From UBA8752 sp036159995 (GTDB lineage: Bacteria > Bacteroidota > Bacteroidia > Flavobacteriales_D > Sanyastnellaceae): DNA of 64,000 bases. Of the stretch, positions 60,542-64,000 are shown piece by piece. The first letter of the stretch is position 1; each line of letters begins with the position of its first letter. The position numbers and the translations under genes are program-made. The stretch spans positions 124,001-188,000 of the forward strand of contig JAYYEI010000049.1 in the NCBI GenBank assembly GCA_036159995.1, in the 5' to 3' direction. The notes beneath the pieces are model-generated. The model saw only the letters and a program-made list of their open reading frames with translations. It had not been told where the DNA came from and made no database searches.

Positions 60542-61720
60542 TCAGTAAAGGAAGTGGTTGTGCGGGAAACGCTGCACGTGGAGCTCGCGGACTTCGGCGT
60601 AGAGGACCTCACGCAGGCTGTCCATGCCCTCCTTGGTGCGGGCGGAGAGAAAGAGCACCGGACCCTCGTGGTCTGCGAAGCGGTGGCGTAGGCCCTCGAT
60701 GAGGTGCTCTCGGTCCACCTCGCCGGCGGGGTCCTTGAGCTGGTCAATCTTGTTGAACACCAGCATGGTGCGCTGGGTGCCCGCCCCGATCTCCGCGAGG
60801 GTCTCCTCGACGACGCGAAGGTGGTCCTCGAATTGCGGGTGGGAGACGTCGATGACGTGGACGAGCAGGTCGCTCTCCCGCGTCTCATCTAGCGTGCTCT
60901 TGAAGCTTTCGACGAGCTGGTGGGGCAGCTTGCGGATGAACCCGACCGTGTCGCTGAGCAGGAACGGCAGGTTGTGGACCACAACCTTCCGCACGGTTGT
61001 GTCAAGGGTGGCGAAGAGCTTGTCCTCGGCGAAGACCTCCGACTTGGAGAGCCGGTTCATGAGAGTGGACTTGCCGGCATTGGTGTAGCCGACGAGCGCC
61101 ACGCGAACGAGGGCGCCGCGGTTGCCGCGCTGGGTGGCCATCTGGCGGTCGATGGCGGCGAGGTCCTTCTTGAGCGCGGAGATGCGGTCGCGGATGATCC
61201 GGCGGTCCGTTTCGATTTCCTTTTCTCCCGGGCCCTTCATGCCGATGCCGCCCTTCTGCTTTTGCAGGTGCGTCCACATGCGGGTGAGGCGCGGGAGCAG
61301 GTACTGGTACTGAGCGAGCTCGACCTGTGTCTTGGCGTGCGCCGTCCGGGCGCGCTGGGCGAAGATGTCGAGGATCAGGTTGGCGCGGTCGAGCACTTTG
61401 GTCTCCGGCAGGGCCTCCCCGAGGTTGCGGAGTTGGGACGGGCTCAATTCGTCATCGAAAATGAGCAGGTCGATGTCGTTCTCCTCGATGTAGGTCGTGA
61501 TCTCCTCGAGCTTGCCTTTGCCCACGAATGTGCGCACGTCTGGGTGGTCCAGCGATTGCGTGAAGGAGCGGATGGTCTCGGCGTTGGCCGTCCGGGCAAG
61601 GAACTCCAGCTCGTCGAGGTATTCGGCGAGCAGGTCGCGGGGCTGGTCGCGGGTGGCGAGTCCGACCAGCACGGCGCGTTCCGGTTTGCCGTCCTTTCGG
61701 GCGAGCGGTTTCTCGAGCAT
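60542..61720 (-). CDS. hflX: GTPase HflX
   Basis: Ribosome-binding GTPase that splits stalled 70S ribosomes under stress. The 392-residue protein has the HflX N-terminal domain (~1-150; FVGKGKLEEI, IFDDELSPSQLRNL, LILDIFAQRARTAHAKTQVELAQ), the coiled-coil linker with KGPGEKEIETDRR at ~162-174, and the G domain with GYTNAGKSTL (G1, 211-220), ATLDTTVRKV (G2), DTVGFI (G3) and NKID (G4). It starts directly at the end of the cytochrome c gene (no gap) and is followed by rbfA after 1 nt, indicating one transcript. Confidence 0.96.
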   Translation of the reverse strand: MLEKPLARKDGKPERAVLVGLATRDQPRDLLAEYLDELEFLARTANAETIRSFTQSLDHPDVRTFVGKGKLEEITTYIEENDIDLLIFDDELSPSQLRNLGEALPETKVLDRANLILDIFAQRARTAHAKTQVELAQYQYLLPRLTRMWTHLQKQKGGIGMKGPGEKEIETDRRIIRDRISALKKDLAAIDRQMATQRGNRGALVRVALVGYTNAGKSTLMNRLSKSEVFAEDKLFATLDTTVRKVVVHNLPFLLSDTVGFIRKLPHQLVESFKSTLDETRESDLLVHVIDVSHPQFEDHLRVVEETLAEIGAGTQRTMLVFNKIDQLKDPAGEVDREHLIEGLRHRFADHEGPVLFLSARTKEGMDSLREVLYAEVRELHVQRFPHNHFLY

Positions 61721-62056
61721 TCAGTCGCGGAATCGGTCGATGTAACGCGCCACGGCGGTGATCTCCGCCTTGTTCAGGATGCCTTTCTGGGCCGGCATGG
61801 TTCCCTTGCCGTAGGTGATGAGGGCCACGCGTTCGGCCAGGGTCATGGTCGACACGCTGAGGTCGGGCGACTTGGACGCCATCAATTTTCCATCCTCGCC
61901 ATGACAGAGGGAGCACTTGCGGATGTACAGCGCGCGCGCCTCCACCGCGGGGACCACCTGGCCGGGGTCATCCGCAGCTCCGGAATCGCCCGGAGAGCCG
62001 CATCCGATGAGGATGGCGGCGAGCGTCAGGCCCGAAAGCAGGGCGAGGGGTCTCAC
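61721..62056 (-). CDS. Cytochrome c lipoprotein
   Basis: A 111-residue class I c-type cytochrome with a lipoprotein signal: hydrophobic 5-18 and lipobox ending at Cys19 (LIGCGS), then a disordered tether (~20-35). The haem site is CSLCH at 48-52 (KCSLCHGEDGK) and the likely axial Met87 is in YGKGTMPAQKG. It should sit in the periplasm, anchored to a membrane, as a small electron carrier. The start is GTG 62056, overlapping the upstream membrane-protein stop by 4 nt (GTGA), so the two are coupled and may form a redox pair. Confidence 0.9.
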   Translation of the reverse strand: MRPLALLSGLTLAAILIGCGSPGDSGAADDPGQVVPAVEARALYIRKCSLCHGEDGKLMASKSPDLSVSTMTLAERVALITYGKGTMPAQKGILNKAEITAVARYIDRFRD

Positions 62057-62505
62057 AGCCAACCGTAGGCTTCGAAGCCCTCGCGGAAGGGCCAAGGGAT
62101 GCTGGAGAGGATCAGCACGAGGCAGACCGTGAACCAGATGGCCTGACGGCGGAACTTGCTGCGGTCGTTGTCCGCACGCTTGGACAGGCTGTAGCCGAGT
62201 GTGCCGAGGATGACCGCCAAGGTCATCGTCGCCATGTGCTCGAGCGAGAAGAACCGCATCACCGTGCTGGCCATGGCCTCCGCATTGCCGAGCATGGCGC
62301 TCCAGCCCTTGCCGAAGTAGAGGATGAACCCGAGCACCAATTGAAGGTGGAGGGAGATCATCGTGAACAGGCCGCGCTTGCGGTCGCCATCGCCGAAGGA
62401 GCGCCCGGCGGACATGCCGGAGAAGGCCTTGACGATGGACAGGACGAGGAGGATGAGCACCACCCAGCGGAGGGTGCCGTGCAGGTGTTGGATTCCGGTC
62501 AACAT
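62053..62505 (-). CDS. Four-helix membrane protein (possible b-type cytochrome)
   Basis: A 150-residue membrane protein with four hydrophobic helices (~12-27, 47-64, 87-106, 120-138). Histidines lie at the helix ends or inside them: His7 and His9 (IQHLHGTLRW), His53 (ISLHLQLVLGF) and His90 (LEHMATM), a pattern that could bind haem. I recall close relatives in Bacteroidota loosely named cytochrome B, but cannot verify haem binding. It overlaps the cytochrome c lipoprotein gene by 4 nt. ATG 62505 is fixed by a -7-like box ending 4 nt upstream. The long in-frame reading upstream is the shadow of the divergent SDR gene. Confidence 0.78.
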   Translation of the reverse strand: MLTGIQHLHGTLRWVVLILLVLSIVKAFSGMSAGRSFGDGDRKRGLFTMISLHLQLVLGFILYFGKGWSAMLGNAEAMASTVMRFFSLEHMATMTLAVILGTLGYSLSKRADNDRSKFRRQAIWFTVCLVLILSSIPWPFREGFEAYGWL

Positions 62506-62509
62506 GGGG

Positions 62510-62517
62510 CGAAGATA
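62510..62517 (-). promoter_or_regulatory. Start-proximal -7-like box of the membrane-protein/cytochrome c/hflX run
   Basis: TATCTTCG on the minus strand (one change from TAnnTTTG) is separated from the ATG at 62505 by CCCC. It should head the long minus-strand run down to CPBP. Confidence 0.5.
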
Positions 62518-62523
62518 CGGGGG

Positions 62524-62531
62524 TACATTGC
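62524..62531 (+). promoter_or_regulatory. Start-proximal -7-like box of the SDR gene
   Basis: TACATTGC is separated from the ATG at 62536 by GCCC. It lies 6 nt from the divergent box of the membrane-protein gene. Confidence 0.4.
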
Positions 62532-62535
62532 GCCC

Positions 62536-63312
62536 ATGCAGTTGGACCTCCATGGAAAACACGCCCTCGTCTGTGGGGCATCGCAGGGCATCGGATTGGC
62601 GGCGGCCCGGGAGCTCGCCGCGCTGGGTGCCCGGTGCACCCTGATGGCCCGGAACGAGGAGCGCCTCCGCACCGCAGTCCAGTCCCTTCCGGGCGACGGC
62701 CACGGGGTGGCCGTGGCGGACTTCTCGGATCCGGACGCCGTCGCAGCGGCGGCGGCCACGGTGGTGGCCGGAGCTCCGGTCGACCTCCTCGTCAACAACA
62801 CCGGCGGCCCTCCCGGCGGCCCGGCCCATGTGGCCGACCCGGAAGCTTACCTCGCCGCCTTCAGCCAGCACCTCGTCTGCAACCAGCGCCTCGTGCAGGC
62901 CGTTCTGCCCGGCATGCGGGCGGCCGGCGGGGGCCGCATCGTCAATGTCATCTCCACCTCTGTCAAGCAGCCGCTGGACGGCTTGGGGGTCTCCAACACC
63001 GTTCGCGGGGCCGTGGCCAATTGGGCCAAGACCCTGGCCAATGAGCTCGGCCCGGACGGCATCACCGTCAACAACGTCCTGCCCGGTGCGACCCGCACGG
63101 CGCGTCTCGACCAGATTGCCGAAGCCAAATCCGTCAAGACCGGAGTTCCCGCCGGGGACATCCTCGAAGGCATGGCCCAGGCTGTACCCCTCAAACGGCT
63201 CGGGGAGGCCCATGAGATCGGCGCCGCCATCGCCTTCCTGTGCAGCCCGGCGGCGGCCTACATCAGCGGCATCAACCTTCCCGTCGACGGTGGGCGGACC
63301 CGCAGCCTCTGA
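62536..63312 (+). CDS. Atypical short-chain dehydrogenase/reductase family protein
   Basis: A 258-residue SDR with an intact nucleotide-binding half: GASQGIG at 14-20, the adenine-pocket DFSD, NNTGG at 87-91. In the active site Ser140 is present (IVNVISTSVKQ), but the expected YxxxK is Ser153-xxx-Arg157 (GVSNTVRGAV), so neither the catalytic Tyr nor Lys is there. The sequence around it is otherwise well formed and ends with VNNVLPGATRTARLD and INLPVDGG, as in FabG-like proteins. I think this is a conserved Bacteroidota variant rather than decay. It may bind a nucleotide without redox chemistry or use another acid. Divergent from the membrane-protein gene with 30 nt between start codons. Confidence 0.88.
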   Translation: MQLDLHGKHALVCGASQGIGLAAARELAALGARCTLMARNEERLRTAVQSLPGDGHGVAVADFSDPDAVAAAAATVVAGAPVDLLVNNTGGPPGGPAHVADPEAYLAAFSQHLVCNQRLVQAVLPGMRAAGGGRIVNVISTSVKQPLDGLGVSNTVRGAVANWAKTLANELGPDGITVNNVLPGATRTARLDQIAEAKSVKTGVPAGDILEGMAQAVPLKRLGEAHEIGAAIAFLCSPAAAYISGINLPVDGGRTRSL

Positions 63313-63396
63313 TGGCGGGCCTTCCCCCGTTTTTGAACAGGTCGAACGTCCATAAACATTCGGGTCGAGTCGTGTCCACTTGACACCCCGTCACGC

Positions 63397-63404
63397 TACA
63401 TTCG
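63397..63404 (+). promoter_or_regulatory. -7-like box of gdhA
   Basis: TACATTCG (one change from TAnnTTTG) ends 32 nt before the gdhA ATG. A TTG at 63380-63382 is 14 nt upstream, a little short for the usual spacing. Confidence 0.45.
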
Positions 63405-63436
63405 CACCGCACGTCAATCGATACGTCACCATCATC

Positions 63437-64000
63437 ATGGAGCACCCCAGCGTCCAGGCGTTCATGGCCGAGGCCCAACGCCGGAATCCCAACGAGCCCG
63501 AGTTCATCCAGGCTGTTGAAGAGGTCGCCGAGACCGTCATACCTTTCATTGAATCCAACTCCCGCTATCAAGGCCATGCGCTGCTTGAGCGCATGATCGA
63601 GCCTGAGCGCGTCATCCAGTTCCGCGTGCCGTGGACCGATGACGACGGGAACATCCAGGTCAACCGGGGGTATCGGGTGGAGTTCAACTCCGCCATCGGG
63701 CCCTACAAGGGCGGACTGCGCTTCCACCCCAGCGTCAATCTGAGCATTCTGAAGTTCCTCGGCTTCGAGCAGGTCTTCAAGAACAGCCTGACCACCCTGC
63801 CCATGGGTGGCGGAAAGGGCGGATCCGATTTTGACCCCAAGGGCAAATCCGACGGCGAGGTCATGCGCTTCTGCCAGAGCTTCATGACGGAACTGTCCCG
63901 CCACATCGGCCCGGACACCGACGTGCCCGCGGGCGACATCGGTGTGGGCGGCCGCGAAATCGGCTACATGTTCGGCCAATACAAGCGCCTCCGCAACGAG
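63437..64000 (+). CDS. gdhA: Glutamate dehydrogenase (NADP type), 3' truncated by window end
   Basis: First 188 codons, open to the right edge. Aminates 2-oxoglutarate to glutamate. The N-terminal dimerisation part (FMAEAQRRNPNEPEFIQAVEEV) is followed by family motifs of the hexameric small-subunit type: RVIQFRVPWTDDDGNIQVNRGYRVEFNSAIGPYKGGLRFHPSV with substrate Lys in GPYKGG, LPMGGGKGGSDFDPKGKSD with the catalytic Lys region, and VPAGDIGVGGREIGYMFGQYK with the catalytic Asp. The long N-terminus and these motifs favour the NADP-dependent type. ATG 63437 is the first start after the promoter-like box. Confidence 0.95.
   Translation, partial: MEHPSVQAFMAEAQRRNPNEPEFIQAVEEVAETVIPFIESNSRYQGHALLERMIEPERVIQFRVPWTDDDGNIQVNRGYRVEFNSAIGPYKGGLRFHPSVNLSILKFLGFEQVFKNSLTTLPMGGGKGGSDFDPKGKSDGEVMRFCQSFMTELSRHIGPDTDVPAGDIGVGGREIGYMFGQYKRLRNE

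Overview
The window is a gene-dense, visibly GC-rich stretch of a Bacteroidota chromosome, most likely a Flavobacteriales relative. Evidence for this: a T9SS-sorted cell-surface protein and a PorG-type T9SS component; small families almost confined to Bacteroidota (DUF2480, DUF2795); the order pdxJ / CBS protein-nadK-porG-uppS-bamA-ompH-ompH-murI and the block purH-mreB-mreC-mreD-mrdA, both familiar from Flavobacteria; and promoter -7 boxes of the Bacteroidota type (TAnnTTTG) instead of Shine-Dalgarno-like leaders. I found no rRNA, tRNA, CRISPR array, insertion sequence or phage gene. It reads as core chromosome.

Layout. 1-9.5 kb (+): end of a T9SS surface protein, purQ, dxs, a DUF2480 protein, polA, then an uncharacterised lipoprotein/secreted-protein pair closed by a strong terminator. 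9.5-11.1 kb (-): pdxJ and an alpha/beta hydrolase. 11.1-19.2 kb (+): the envelope cluster CBS-nadK-porG-uppS-bamA-two Skp-like chaperones-murI. 19.1-28.9 kb (-): gamma-carbonic anhydrase, gmhA, a DsbD with a duplicated N-terminal domain, queuosine-precursor transporter, tilS, pabB, hemH, lpd. 29-39.9 kb (+): MMPL/RND exporter, Fe(II)/2-oxoglutarate dioxygenase, rmlA, polyprenyl synthase, sucA, sucB, rodA. 39.9-45.8 kb (-): mrdA, mreD, mreC, mreB, purH. 45.9-52.6 kb: FtsX-like permease, outer-membrane protein (-), rmlD, phosphohexomutase, cvpA (-), GNAT, aspartokinase. 52.7-57 kb: DUF2795 (-), cobalamin adenosyltransferase (-), dCMP deaminase, S41 protease, superoxide dismutase, ispD. 57-62.5 kb (-): a long run of 4-TM protein, cytochrome c lipoprotein, hflX, rbfA, lolC-like permease, dus and CPBP protease. 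62.5-64 kb (+): an atypical SDR and the start of gdhA.

How the genes fit together. Isoprenoid supply (dxs, ispD), chain elongation (polyprenyl synthase, uppS) and peptidoglycan/shape genes (murI, mreBCD, mrdA, rodA) together cover much of envelope growth. bamA, the Skp-like proteins, porG and the lolC-like permease serve outer-membrane assembly and secretion. sucA/sucB and the separate lpd make up 2-oxoglutarate dehydrogenase.

The most unusual signal is regulatory. At least fifteen genes have a TAnnTT(T/C)G-like box ending only 3-8 nt (mostly exactly 4 nt) before an ATG or GTG, which predicts leaderless mRNAs. In four places the TA of that box is the TAA or TAG stop codon of the preceding gene, in a window where almost every other gene stops with TGA. 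Other notable points are the inversion of rodA against mreBCD-mrdA, a duplicated DsbD sensor domain with His/Gly-rich linkers, an SDR without the YxxxK catalytic pair, and a four-cysteine insert in ferrochelatase.
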